The position numbers were made by a program, and so were the translations under genes. A stretch of DNA of 64,000 nt from Prinia subflava (lineage: Eukaryota; Chordata; Aves; Passeriformes; Cisticolidae). Positions 36,719 through 48,323 of the stretch are shown piece by piece. The notes under the pieces were generated by a model. The model worked only from the letters and a program-made list of their open reading frames with translations, made no database searches and was not told where the DNA came from. Position 1 is the stretch's first letter; each line of letters begins with the position of its first letter. Location: NCBI RefSeq assembly GCF_021018805.1, contig NC_086248.1:55495485-55559484 (forward strand). The letters run 5' to 3'.

Positions 36719-37889
36719 GGATATGCTGAGCAGTACAAAAGTGCAAGGTTTGAGCAGCTCCTCCTTTCCTCACATTTCCTTTGTTTTTGAAAGCATTGAA
36801 ACCTCTGAAGCATGGTTGTCACTCCATGGAAGGCAATGCCCTAGGTCAGCTTTGTCACAGACCTCTCATATTGTCAAACTAGAACTTTGGCTTGGCACAA
36901 GGCTAAAAAAAAGAAAGCGGCCATCAAACAAGCAAAGGTAATGCACTCTACTCCATTTTCAGATATTAGGATGAAGAGAAATATTTTCCTATCCTAGATG
37001 GATTATTCTGTATTTCAGCACTTTTAGTTCCTTTTTTAGCTGCTGAGAAGACTTTGCTTGAAAAGGTACTTGACAAACACAAAACTTTGTGAAGAGACTA
37101 TATTTCATTCTGGCCTTGAATCAGACTTATTCTGCAGAAGTTTATTTTCATGTCTGAAATGGATTTCCTATTGTTTTTGACAAGGGTGGGAACTAGATCT
37201 GGCTACCTTTGTCCATCAGGCTTCTATCCCATGGCTTGATTATTTTACTGGATGTTTTTAATGTTTATTAATCTTTAAAATTCAAGATTAGGGTAAAGAA
37301 ACCAGAGGGTTGTAGAGTTTGAAGAGCTGTAGTTAACTACAGAATTTGTACCTCTGCCATTCCTCTATTTTATCCTTTTCTTTAGGGATCCAATGGCCAG
37401 AATTTGAAATAACATTTAGACTTTTCCTTGCACTTCTAATAGGATGGTGTTTTCCTGCACCTAAGAGACCCACTTCTGGAAAGACATAAAAGAGGCCACA
37501 GCTTATCTTCAGGATCTCAGCCTTCATTTAAAGCAAACAAACTGAAGAAAAAATATATTAAAACAATTATTTGGAGGCTACAGCAGTGAGTATTGTAATA
37601 CCTTGCTTTTAAACATCCAGGCTCCCTGTAGATTACATAGCAGCTGTCACCCAGGGTCAAGGACAAGCACCCTCCCATGCAGGGTGTGTCTTTGTCAGTA
37701 TTGCAGAAAGGACCTGCTGAGTGCTGGGGCAGATTTTCAAACGAAAATGTTTATCTCCACTGCTTCTTCTGTCAATGTAGCACTGCATTAGGTATGGTTT
37801 TTGCATGTCCCATTGTTCAGGGAGAGGGACAGGAGAGGTGCTTTGTGGATACTTGCTGTAGCCATGCATGAGTTAGGCATCAAGTTCAT
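36719..37889. other. Unique sequence
   Basis: No repeat or gene recognised. Confidence 0.5.
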
Positions 37890-37930
37890 GGGAATGTAGG
37901 GTAATTCAGGCTGGAAGGGACTTCTGGCAT
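37890..37930 (-). mobile_element. Short CR1 3' tail fragment, minus strand
   Basis: The string GGTAATTCAGGCTGGAAGGGACTTCTGG matches, in antisense, the last 40 or so bases of many avian CR1 copies (TAGGTTGGAAGGGACC-type sequence). It is very short, so the assignment is tentative. Confidence 0.42.
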
Positions 37931-40900
37931 GTGAAGAAACAAATATAGACACACTTGAATTTTTTATGTTATGAAAAGGTGTACATAGGATTTAGTTTAT
38001 GCTAGGGCTGGTTGATAGTTAAAATGAGATTTCTGGGACCATGTTTCTATAATTTTGATATTAAAAATCCCCATAGGAGTTTACTTTTTCCCAGGATGGT
38101 TTCTTAGACTTGGGATACAGGAGCTCCCAAAACAGGGTTCTGGTCTTCAGAAACTTCAGTGTAGTCTTTCCCTCTCATTCTGTCAAGATGGTGACATGCA
38201 ATAAGAGCTGAAGACACTACAGACTTTGGACAAACTTATCACATGTAAAATGTTATATCAAGCTTCCACAGAAATGGTTGTTTGGGATGTTTTTCTAATA
38301 AAACATAAGTGTGTCAGGCACTCTTGTGTAGTCATGGGTCTGGCTGGTAGCCATCAGTGAGAATTTTGCTGCTTATCCTCATGCTTGCAGGCACAAGAGT
38401 GTAGGAACTAGGACTGATCATAAAGATACAAGCTCTGTGATGCAAGTTGTCTAATTTGTAGCTTTAGTTATTAATTTTAAAGCTGAAAATATCTGTTTGC
38501 TTAAAATTTTTAAGGTCAGAAGATTATATGGGCTTTCAAAGCTGTGGAAACCACTGAAAGACAGTTGTTTCACTCAGACAGCAGACATGAAGAACTCTGA
38601 AAGCACAGAAAGCAGGCAGAAAATGAGCAGTTCAGAAGAACAGTTGTATTTTTGGAGTATTTTGCCTGACTTAAGCAAAGAAATAATTTCCTAAAAATAC
38701 CCTTCAAAACCAGACTACTTGTACAGAATGAGAGAAATGGACTCGCAGCTTTGATATATGACTTTCCTCTAAAATTCTCTATGTGTTTGATCTGACAGGT
38801 ACTATCATTACAAAAGATGGCCCTTAGTTTAAAATAATACATCAGTTAATCAAAATTTAATGGAGAAATGCTAATGTACCCACATATTCTGAACACCAAC
38901 ATGCAAAAAAATACCTTGCAAAAGTATCATTGATCTGCAGCTGGCCAGACTCTTCCAGGACATCTTGAAAATGCATGATAGCACATAACTAAACACACAT
39001 CCTGAGAAAAGGGCAATGATCCCTGGGAAACTTTCTTATGTGCTTTCATCCTATCCAACCAAAATAACCCCCAAAGCAATCCTAAGTGTGCATTCCAAAC
39101 CCTTTGTGTTCACCTCTCAGAAAGGACACGTGACTCTGGGGTATTGAGATCCATGTACTGTAAATGTGCTCACAAGGGTGAGGAACCACAACTTACATTA
39201 AACCACCTGCTTTTGGGAGATCTGCTAGAGCTGTGGCCATGCAGAACCAGGCAATTACCAGCAGTTAATATCTTTTTCCAGCCAAGAAAAAGAACTGTTC
39301 AGGGACTATTTTTCAATGGGAGTAAGGACAAACTGTGGACACTCTTTTGACCCAATCTTGTCAAAGTCTTTTCCTGACAGTCTATCCTTCTCTTTATCAA
39401 TGGGAAAATAAGCCCTGCTGTCCATTTCTTTGTCACGACTTCGAGGTTACTGTGGTTATGATTCAGAGTGGGTGGCAATAAGAAATAAAAAGGAATAAGA
39501 AAGAAAAGGGAATCAGCATTGCAGATAAATAAACCTCCAGCCTGGATCCAAGACTAGAACCAAAAGATGAGCTGTGTATTTACATAGCTTTTCTGCACTG
39601 CAGTCAGCAGAGAGATATTGGCACTCACACCAACTCACACTAATAGGCTGGAAGCAATCCAGCTGTCCTAGACCCTCATCTGCACTCTTCAGAGGATGCT
39701 GCCCATTCTGACACCCAAGTAAAAGTTTTTAGGCATACCCATATTCATTCCCATCTTCACATATGGTTGAGTGATTTAGCACCTGAATTCCACTCATAGC
39801 TGGACTTTCAAAAGCTTTTGTTCCTCAAGTTAGCAGTTAAAAGCAAATTAAAAAGAAAAGCCTCTACAGGAATAAGTAGAACTGTAGCTATCCCCTTGTA
39901 CCAATGCTAATGGTAGAGGGGTGAGTAACACAGGGAAGTATTAGAAGCAGGTGCAAATTACTCTCCACCCACATATTTGGTAGAATTGCCTTTACCTAGT
40001 TCTGTGTATAGGGAGGGACAGGAGGAAACTCAGGCCTTACAGTAAGTGTTTTGTGTAGTGCACTCTAGGCACTGATACGTAGCTGAGAGACACTTATATA
40101 ATAAATGTTCACTTTTACTGTGGTTCTGGAAAAGACTGTGACCAAATTTCTTCTTCTGCAAATTCTTGAGTTCAGTACTGACCTTGCCAATGCCAGAGTA
40201 GACCAGGAATTGCCTAACTGAAGTCAAACGAGTCAACACATGTGGGAGTGAGGACTCTGAACCTACTCGTGTTTCCCACTAAGAGTGCTAGAGTAGCACT
40301 GGCTGTCTGAAATCTCCCTGTTTGCCTGTAACCACAACACTAAAATCTGCTCAGGGACTTGAATGCACACCTCAGAATTTTAAACAGAGTACAGTTTCAA
40401 TCAGAGTCTTTTAGGATAAGATTTATATTTGATATTATGAGAAACTCGAATCTGTTGACCTTAAGGCCATATTAGGCTATGTTATTATTTTAACCTCTCT
40501 CTGGGATGGTGGGTTTAGATGTGGGAAGAAGGGTGTGGCCAGATTTCCTGAGTTTTATTCAAAATTGAGTATTTTTCTATGGTAGTTTTAAATTAAATTA
40601 GACTAAAGACATGGACAGGCATGTGACAATGTTAACAAATTAAATTTTGAGATATAATTGTGTATATTAAGAGAAATAGTAAGGTAGCTTTGAAGATATG
40701 TAGATTGAACTCTTCTTTTTTTAGGGAAAGAGAAATAGAGGAGAAAGAAGGCACAGGAGTGGTGGCAGTTTCATTTTGCCTATCTCTTAACATTGCTCTA
40801 AGAGACCTGAAGAAAGTATAGAGAGGGCAGCAGCCGTAAGACCTTCTGGACAAGAGCTCATATTCAGGAGAGAATTAAAATGTGCATAAATGCTTTATTG

Positions 40901-41498
40901 ATGTATTTGAAGCATCCAGGATCAATCAGAGTTAATTTTCTTTGGTGCTCTGCACACACAAGTTATTTTTTGTATCAGCAAGAACTTAGTTTTATAATGT
41001 CTTTTTTTTTAGTTCTATATTGTTCTATATTGTTCTTTATTATTATCTTATCCAATTGACTTCATTTGTACTGGGTTTGAGTTAATAATTTAACAATTTC
41101 TGCAAACTTTTTCAAACAAAAGGGTACACACTGAAATATCTGAGGGTAATCTTCAAGACAGTTTTATCTAGATGCCTTAATCCTTTATTAAGATAAAATC
41201 TTTTTGCTCGTTCTCCTAGAGTTCAATGACATTTCAAATTTCCTATGAAAGATTTCATACAATTTGCCATTAAGAGTAGATGCACTCTTTACCCTGTCTT
41301 TTTCTGAGTGAGCAGTTCCCTCAAATATTTGTCAGGATGTGGGAAACCAGAATAATTTCCTTCATCTTCTTGAAGAAATCTCCACTCCCATTTCCGAGAT
41401 TTCATAATTAATAGTCCTAGCTGCTGTGAAGCTTAGCTAAAGGAAGGGACACCCCATTTTTCTCTTGGACAATATCCTGTTTTGCTGAAATAATGCAG
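37931..41498. other. Unique sequence
   Basis: No gene or mobile element recognised. A 10-bp unit TGTTCTATAT is repeated about three times with decay at 41011-41040. Confidence 0.5.
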
Positions 41499-41626
41499 TA
41501 ATGGACACCAATGGTGACAGAGTTGGCTCAAGTACCAGCCCTGGGCTCCAGCTGCCCCCTCACCCGCACCTCATTCACATGCTGCTGAAGTTGGGCATCC
41601 ACCCAGCAGCTTTGCAAACTGGACAG
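41499..41626 (+). other. Candidate coding exon A (pair with 41701-41812)
   Basis: The acceptor AATAATGCAG is only moderately preceded by pyrimidines; the donor is ACAG|GTAGAA. Two bases complete an incoming codon, then 42 codons are open, containing SSTSPGLQLPPHPH and HMLLKLGIHPAAL, and the exon ends on a complete codon. The interval has higher G+C than its flanks. The proline- and histidine-rich first half looks disordered; the second half could be a short helix. No family recognised. The next candidate exon starts 75 bp downstream in the phase this one leaves, which strengthens both. A continuous 106-codon frame reads through the intervening sequence in another register and is the alternative explanation. 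Confidence 0.28.
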
Positions 41627-41700
41627 GTAGAAATAGATCTAGCACGTTTAATCAATAATATGAAATTTTTGTCATCCTTGCTTTACACTGACATTTTTAG

Positions 41701-41812
41701 CTTACTCAGACCAAAACCTCCATGGACTTCCATGTCCACCTGTACAGAAAAGATGTGTTCTTCTGTAAATTCCCCAAGAACTGTCTTCAGCTGGAAAGCA
41801 TCATCTCAGTGG
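41701..41812 (+). other. Candidate coding exon B (pair with 41499-41626)
   Basis: A T-rich acceptor (GACATTTTTAG) and a strong donor (G|GTAAGATA) enclose 112 bp. Entered in phase 0 it has 37 open codons and leaves in phase 1. The product includes SMDFHVHLYRKDVFFCKFPK and CLQLESIISV, an ordinary soluble-protein composition with two cysteines. A second in-frame acceptor CAG at 41707-41709 would drop three residues. The 74-bp intron implied between A and B is near the minimum seen in vertebrates. No family is recognised, so this may be a real gene fragment, a decayed gene or chance. Confidence 0.3.
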
Positions 41813-44748
41813 GTAAGATAACCTCATTTCTGCAGCCTGCAGAGTTCACCAGTGTAGGCTCATGTCTGTGGCTGATCACAAGGCAGACAATTAAAGACTC
41901 AGATTGACTGAGGGAGAATGTGTAAGTCTACTGGTGCATTATTTTGAAAAAAGAACCAGAACATCAAATACCAGCCTTGAGAAGATTATAAAATATAATT
42001 GCTGTTTTAAGCTTACTTTATCCTATAAGGACTGATTCCATGAAAACATATTTTAAAGGTTAAATGTCTGATCTTCAGATCCCTGCTCACAGCTAATCCT
42101 CGTCATTGGGTTTATTCACACTGGTGTCAGATGGAAAAACATGAGTGAGACTATATTCTTACCTAGATCAGCAAAACACTTAAAAATTTATCTTTATTGT
42201 TAAGTATATTCTGACTGTCTTCGAGACACTCAAGGGTGGTTTTGAACTGAGATTTTATATATTTTCCATGGAATAATTAACAAATAGTTAAACATGTAGG
42301 TAGGAAGGAAAAAAATTGTAAATGTGTTGCATGGATCCTGCTGTCATAAGTGTGCATCTAACCCAAAGTGCTTGGCTGGATTAGTTCAGTGGCACCACCA
42401 GCTCCTTAAGGCACTTGTAACTCAGACTGGAAAAGTTTCATTCTTCCTCCTGTTTTGTCGCAATAAATTTTGTCCAGACTGGGCAAAGCATGCTATCCAG
42501 GAAAGAGGCAAGGTCAAAGACAAAAACATGCCTCATAAGATGGCTGTAATGATCTCTTATCTTTGCTATTACTACTACAACAACGAAGTTTATATCCTGT
42601 CCTGATAATGCTTATTTGAGATAGCAAGTTATTTTTCTCTCTTATCTTAGTGAAAATTTAATTTTATTTTAACTTACTTCAAAACAATTTTTTAACCTTC
42701 TTTCTCTTGGAGGCTGGAAAGGTCTTCAGGGATTTATAGGACTTTCACATACATAAATTGAACCAAGATTTAATAAGAGGCATTACTCTAAAATGCATAA
42801 GGTTCCACTTCAGGAAGAATAGCTATGGAATGATTCAGAACTCTCTGGAATTTGGTATATAATCCATTAATCTCTCCAGGAGGTTTCTATAACTGTGCAG
42901 CTACACATTGATTGACTACATTATTTTATATACTTGTATTGATATCTGTTATATGAATCTTTGCCCCTTAATTTTGACTATGTTATACAATTTTTTTTTT
43001 AATTAAAGGAGGCTCTTAATGGCTCGGTTTGAAACAGATGAATATCCCTGTTGACTTTATGCTGACATGTGAAATGTACTTTGATGGTTTAATCTTACTC
43101 CAGATACTAACTCCTATACACATGTTCCCTAATTAATATTGTATGTCTTCCATTTGTTATTCCTTTTACCAGAGGGGGAATTTAGACAAGACCTTACCAC
43201 CCTGGGTACTCTGAAAATGTACTATTTACTTATTTTAGATATTATCACTACTACAATTAGGACTAATGAAAAGCCAAAATAAGCATGTTGGAAGCAGATG
43301 TCTTCGTATACCAATGCAACATTGACTCCAAGAGGATTTAAATCAAAGCATTTGCCAGGTACTACTAGGTTTCACTGCTTAGTTATGGAAAATATTTCAT
43401 TAACATGGCTGACTGGCAAGACTGGAGTTATGTTGAGCAGCAAAAAAATAAATGTTGTTGTAAGTTTCTTTCCAAAATAAAAGGAGAAATATGCTAATGA
43501 CCTCTCCTATAAAACTGTTGTCCCCTTCCACACATAAAGCTACCATTTATAGTGCATTTGGATTTTAAAGTAACCTCCTCCTATTTAGTCTAAATAAGCA
43601 TGTCTCCTTAGCAACAAATGTCACCTAATTAAAGTATGTCACTCAACTTAGCATCTCAGTGAAAGATTGAAGTAGAAAGGGCACTAGGAAGCAGCTGAAA
43701 GCAAAAGGGAAAAAATGCAAGGAATGCCAAAGACCCTTCAGGAATATCATATAAGAAAAGTCATTGAAAAATGAGGTCATTAAAGGAATAAAAATATATT
43801 GAAGTGGCACTTGTTTAGAACTACTTGTAAACCTGATTTTTAGTCTTTGCAGGTCTTTCAGGTTATCATTAGGTACAATTTTTAAGGTCTTTTTTTTTTC
43901 TCAGAGAGGAAATTTCCTTTAGATAACTAGGTTAAAAATGGCCTAAAAGTCTGAGGTAAGAAACCCTCTTAATATTGTTCACCATTGACAAAACAGTGTG
44001 GGAAAGATCGAGTTCAAGAAAGAAAAATACCTTATCCCAATGTCACCAAAGTGGGATTGAAGAAGGACCTTTGGAAATGCCCTGCACTTTCTTGAATGCT
44101 TCTGACACTTCTTTGAATAGAAGTAGCTCTAGGGGAGTGCTGAGGGCTTCTTGTGAATCCCATTTTCCTTAGGCCTTTCCACAGTAAATAAGTTGATGAC
44201 TAAACCCAGGAGCCACTGAAATCCCAGTGGGAGATGAATTACACAGTCCAAACAGCTTCTGAGGCTTTGAAAGGGCCCCTATGACTGTACTGGAGTTGTG
44301 TGTCACTTCCAGATTGTGCCAGGGCAAGTCTTTGGGAAAATTAAGCTTTCATACCTGAGATGGTGGGAGATGGATAGGTCTGAGCCTGCATATGTAAAGC
44401 CGGCGGGGTGGGTGTCTGACCACAGACTATTTTCATGGCAAGGGCTTATCAAAAGAAAGAACACAACAGGAAAGCCACCCTGAGTGGTCAGGTGAGATGG
44501 ATGATCTCAAATACCTGGCTCCAGGTCATATGTTTAGAGTCATAAATGTCAGTGGACACAAATGTCAGGGATTTCAGTCACTTGTGACTCTCCTCTGTAG
44601 ACAAAATGAATGCTCAACATCTTCAGTCCTTAATCATGGCTGAAACTCAGGAGAAGCTAGATCCTTTGCAGTCTGAAATTGCCCTAAAGCTGATTGCACT
44701 TTGAACTTCTCTTTGTTCACAGGTTTCCTCTTTTGTGTTGTTTTCCCA
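41813..44748. other. Unique sequence
   Basis: AT-rich DNA without recognisable repeats or genes. Confidence 0.5.
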
Positions 44749-44749
44749 G

Positions 44750-45027
44750 CCTACAACTTCAGCTATTCTCCCCTTGGTCCAAACTCCTTCGTGTATCAGT
44801 TTCAGCTGCAGGCAGCCTCAGTGCCAGCAAGGAGCCTCTGCTTTAGCTCAGAAGCAGCTCAAAGCCTCTCATCTCTGCCTAGCTTCACTCCTAATGCCAG
44901 TTTGCTTGCTTATATGGGAACATGTGCATTAGGATCAATACTGACCCTGTTTAAAGGGCCAGGCTATGTAAATTTGCCGTTGGACCCTCTGAGGTTTGTA
45001 AATTTAGGTAGTACCCCGAAACAGTGA
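44750..45027 (+). other. Weak candidate terminal exon
   Basis: A strong pyrimidine tract ends TTGTTTTCCCAG, and from there one frame is open for about 92 codons to a TGA at 45025. It has no ATG of its own at the start and no known domain. The product is rich in serine, leucine and proline, with a hydrophobic patch around LLAYMGTCALGSILTLF. No polyadenylation signal is seen close behind it. Open length and acceptor are the only support. Confidence 0.18.
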
Positions 45028-46131
45028 TGATTTCATTCTGACTTTCTGCAATTTCCTCTCCAAATTCTAAGTCTGGGTGACTCAATTCAGGCTGCACCTC
45101 AGGAGGACAGAGGCAGACAAACAGGAAAACACCGAAGAAGAATGCAATGTTTCTCTTGGACCTCCAGGAAAGTTTGAATTGAGTTCAGGTGTTGACCAAA
45201 GACATTTGGGGAAGGATTCCTTACCTGAAGGTGGTATTTATTTTGTAGCACCAGCATGTTGTCTGCACTGGATAATAATACGCCCACTGAGCTTACTTTC
45301 GTCACAGCTTTTCCTCTGACCTCATTCCGCTTCCTGATCACAGATGTTTTCATAGACAATACCTTTCAAAGAAATTTTTTAAAGAATTTGGGAGGCCTCT
45401 ATGTACAGTCAGTGAAGAGGTTTGTGTATTAAAGAGGGCCACTCTTGACAATTGTTCTGCAGTTCCATATACCACAATGGTTATTTGTGAGTTTGGTCAT
45501 TTTCAAAACCATATGGGTAAACTCTTCTGGACCAGGTCTTCACATGCAATTTTAATGAAAGAGGAAGCCTTCAAAATAAAGCTTTTGCCAATCCTCTAAC
45601 ACAGTAAAATAGGTAGCTAGCTACAACTGAAATTCAGTAACAGAACATAAAGTATTTTGATCACAGGCTTACTAACTGGTAAGAAAGGTGAAAAAGGAAA
45701 AACCTTGTGTGGTAAGAAATTTTTCATATTCAAAGATAGCTTTGCCTCACTGCAGTAATGGTAAAATTCCTATTCTTTTTTGAGAATCCCAGAGCAAATT
45801 AGGTTCTGTTCTTATTTTCCCTTTTTGTATATCCTTTAAAGATCTAGAGATAGGAACATCTTACATCTTTGTGGAATGACACAATTTTCCATGGAATATC
45901 AAAGCATTTAGGACTATTTCCCTTACCAATCATGTATATCAATGAATAAGGTGAGATGTCCAGAGCAAATCTTTGAGTATCTGTTTAGGTAATGAAACTA
46001 CACCAGATTTGCCTCTTAGCTTCCCAGTAATGACTACTCTGCATCCCTGCTTGACCTAGGATTTCAAGTCTGGGATTACCACCTCATGTCTGGACCATTC
46101 TAAAAGAGCCTTACATGTTGTTCACCTGCAG
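45028..46131. other. Unique sequence
   Basis: No repeat family or gene recognised. Confidence 0.5.
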
Positions 46132-46165
46132 GAGGACGGCATGGAGCTCACATCACCAAAACCTG
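46132..46165 (+). other. Possible 34-bp microexon
   Basis: TTGTTCACCTGCAG is a very good acceptor and CTG|GTAAGACA a very good donor, only 34 bp apart. One frame reads EDGMELTSPKP. Microexons of this size occur in neuronal genes, but paired splice-like strings also arise by chance in a window of this length. Confidence 0.15.
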
Positions 46166-47749
46166 GTAAGACAACACATGCAGTATGTTTCCCAGCACAT
46201 TTAGACACCAGAGAACACCGTGTACTCCTTACTAGAGGGTTTTAAAACCATTACAGCTCAGTAAGCAAAATATGAATACTGTGTAAATAACTTGGTCTGC
46301 AGTTCCCCTCGGGACACCTGGCTCTGGATTTGTATGCTAGACAATCCTGCTACGTGAAATAGGAGAGGATGACTGCCCACACATACACACATGACCAAAC
46401 TCTGAAGGCCAGAGTTACTGTCTGGGCCTCACTGGTGTTGTTCAGGGTTCAAAGGCTTGCAGCATTAGTTTTGGATTTACTGCTTGAATGAAGTCATTAC
46501 TTGCTCTTTCCATTCCTGAATGATAAGTGGAGGCATGATTCATCTGACATATGAGGATCCCTGGGGTTTTGGTAGCCTTGTAGTTTGGATGTTAGACTCT
46601 AATCTAAGCATAAATAATTACTGACTTCATGCTTACTGGATTAGAGCGTTCGGGGGAATTTGTTCCTCTTTCCCAGTTCTTTGTAGAAAGCAACTAATTC
46701 CTAAAAGTGGAAAATGGCATTATGTCAGTGTACCTGATAGATACCTTTCACTATTAATGTCATTATAATATATGGACTTAGCGGGGAGAAAATTTAAGTG
46801 TTTGTAAATCATGAATTTCTGGTATGATATCTGACCCAACACAGACAAATCCGGTTAGTGTTGCATCCCTGTGTGGGGGAGTACATTGGTGGTGGATCTA
46901 GCACCAAATCCTCCTGTTTTGTCTTCTTGTTATCCTCAAGGATCTCACAGGAAGGAAAGTCTCCTGAAAGCCTCATGGGATACACACTTAATTTCCGGAT
47001 GCTATTCATGCTTTTCTCCTGAGCAGTAAGATTGTAGTAAACCTTGCTGCCAAATGGAGATTTCTTACTTCTGTGTAGGTGTAACTAAAATTTACACCTA
47101 TGCATGTTAACTGCTGCCTTATAGATGAGAGAGTTTAAAAAATCCTGATAAATTTGTAGCACTCACATAATCACCATTCACAATATATCTGACATCCTTT
47201 TGCACAGCTCAAATCAAAATACCGGCCTTTTGCAACATGCAGGAATGTCTTCCCCCTCAAAATAACAAACAGAAACTCCTCTCCTTCTGCATGACACAGT
47301 GGATCATGCAAACTTGTCTCTTGAAGACATAGTCATACTTTCCCATGAGGGCACAAGAGTCTTTTGAACAGGCTTTTAGAAACATTTAAAAGATTTGATT
47401 CACGCAACAGTAATTTCGCTAGTAAGAAATAGTAATAAGCTATATTACTTAGTCAAGTGGTTTGCCAAAAAACCATATAAGCATAGTAAACTTTCTCTGG
47501 TTAAATTCAGCTATAACTATGTATTTATATTTAAAGCTTCACTTCTTCAGTGTGGAAATGAACAGGAGTGCATGGCTGTTCTGACTGTCCAGTGCCTACT
47601 CCTATTAATTTTCTGTCACAGCTCCCCTTCTCTGCGAGGCATTTGCTGATCTAAGAATCTTGTTGACAAATGCAGGAAGAAAGACTCTGTAAATACCCCT
47701 TCTCATACACACAAAAAGAGGGGTATAAATAATTTCAAAGATCAAGTCA
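46166..47749. other. Unique sequence
   Basis: No gene or repeat recognised. Confidence 0.5.
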
Positions 47750-48323
47750 TGTCCTATTTGCTGGCTGTAGGGAGGATCATAGAAATTACCTTCTGGAACC
47801 CACTCCTCGTGGTATGAAGAAGAAAATGGAACAAGTGAGAAAACTCATGGATTGAGATGAAGACAGTTTAACAGGTAAAGCAAAAGCTGTGCACATAAGC
47901 AAAGCAAAACAAGGCCTTCATTCACAACTTCCCACGGGCAGGCAGGTGTTCAGTCATCTCCAGGAGAGCAGCATCACACAGAACAGTGACTTGGGAAGAC
48001 AAACATCAGCACTCTCAACATTTCGTCCCTTCATTCTTATTTCCCCAGTTTATATGTTGAGCATGATGCCATCTGGTCTGGAATATCCCTCTGGTCAATC
48101 TGGGTCAGCTGTCCCAACTCTGTCCCCTCTCAACTTCTAGTGCATCCCCAAACTCCTCGCTGGTGTAGTATAAGAAGTAGAAAGGCCATGAAGCTGTGCA
48201 AGTGCTGCTTGGCAATAACAAAAACCTTTCTGTACTATCAACACCATTTTCAGCAGAAATACAAAATACAGCCCCATATGACCTACTATGAAGAAAATGG
48301 GCTCTACCCAGCCAAAACCAGCA
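47750..48323 (-). mobile_element. Solo LTR of an avian ERVL-type endogenous retrovirus, minus strand
   Basis: In the minus direction the segment opens TGCTGGTTTTGGCTGGG, continues through the CTTCATAGTAG, GGGACAGCTGACC and AGGGATATTCCA blocks, reaches a TATA box at 48049-48054, then CTTCCCAAGT, GAACACCTGCCTGCC and CATGAGTTTTCTCAC, and ends near TAGGACA. I recognise this order as the LTR of an ERVL family common in bird genomes. The TATA box is kept, but the usual poly(A) signal ATTAAA reads GTTAAA (around 47868-47873) and the 3' end is diverged. No internal viral genes flank it, so it is a solo LTR left by recombination. The flanking 5-mers do not match, so no target-site duplication is evident. 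The 106-codon plus-strand frame at 48140-48460 is largely antisense to it. Confidence 0.85.
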
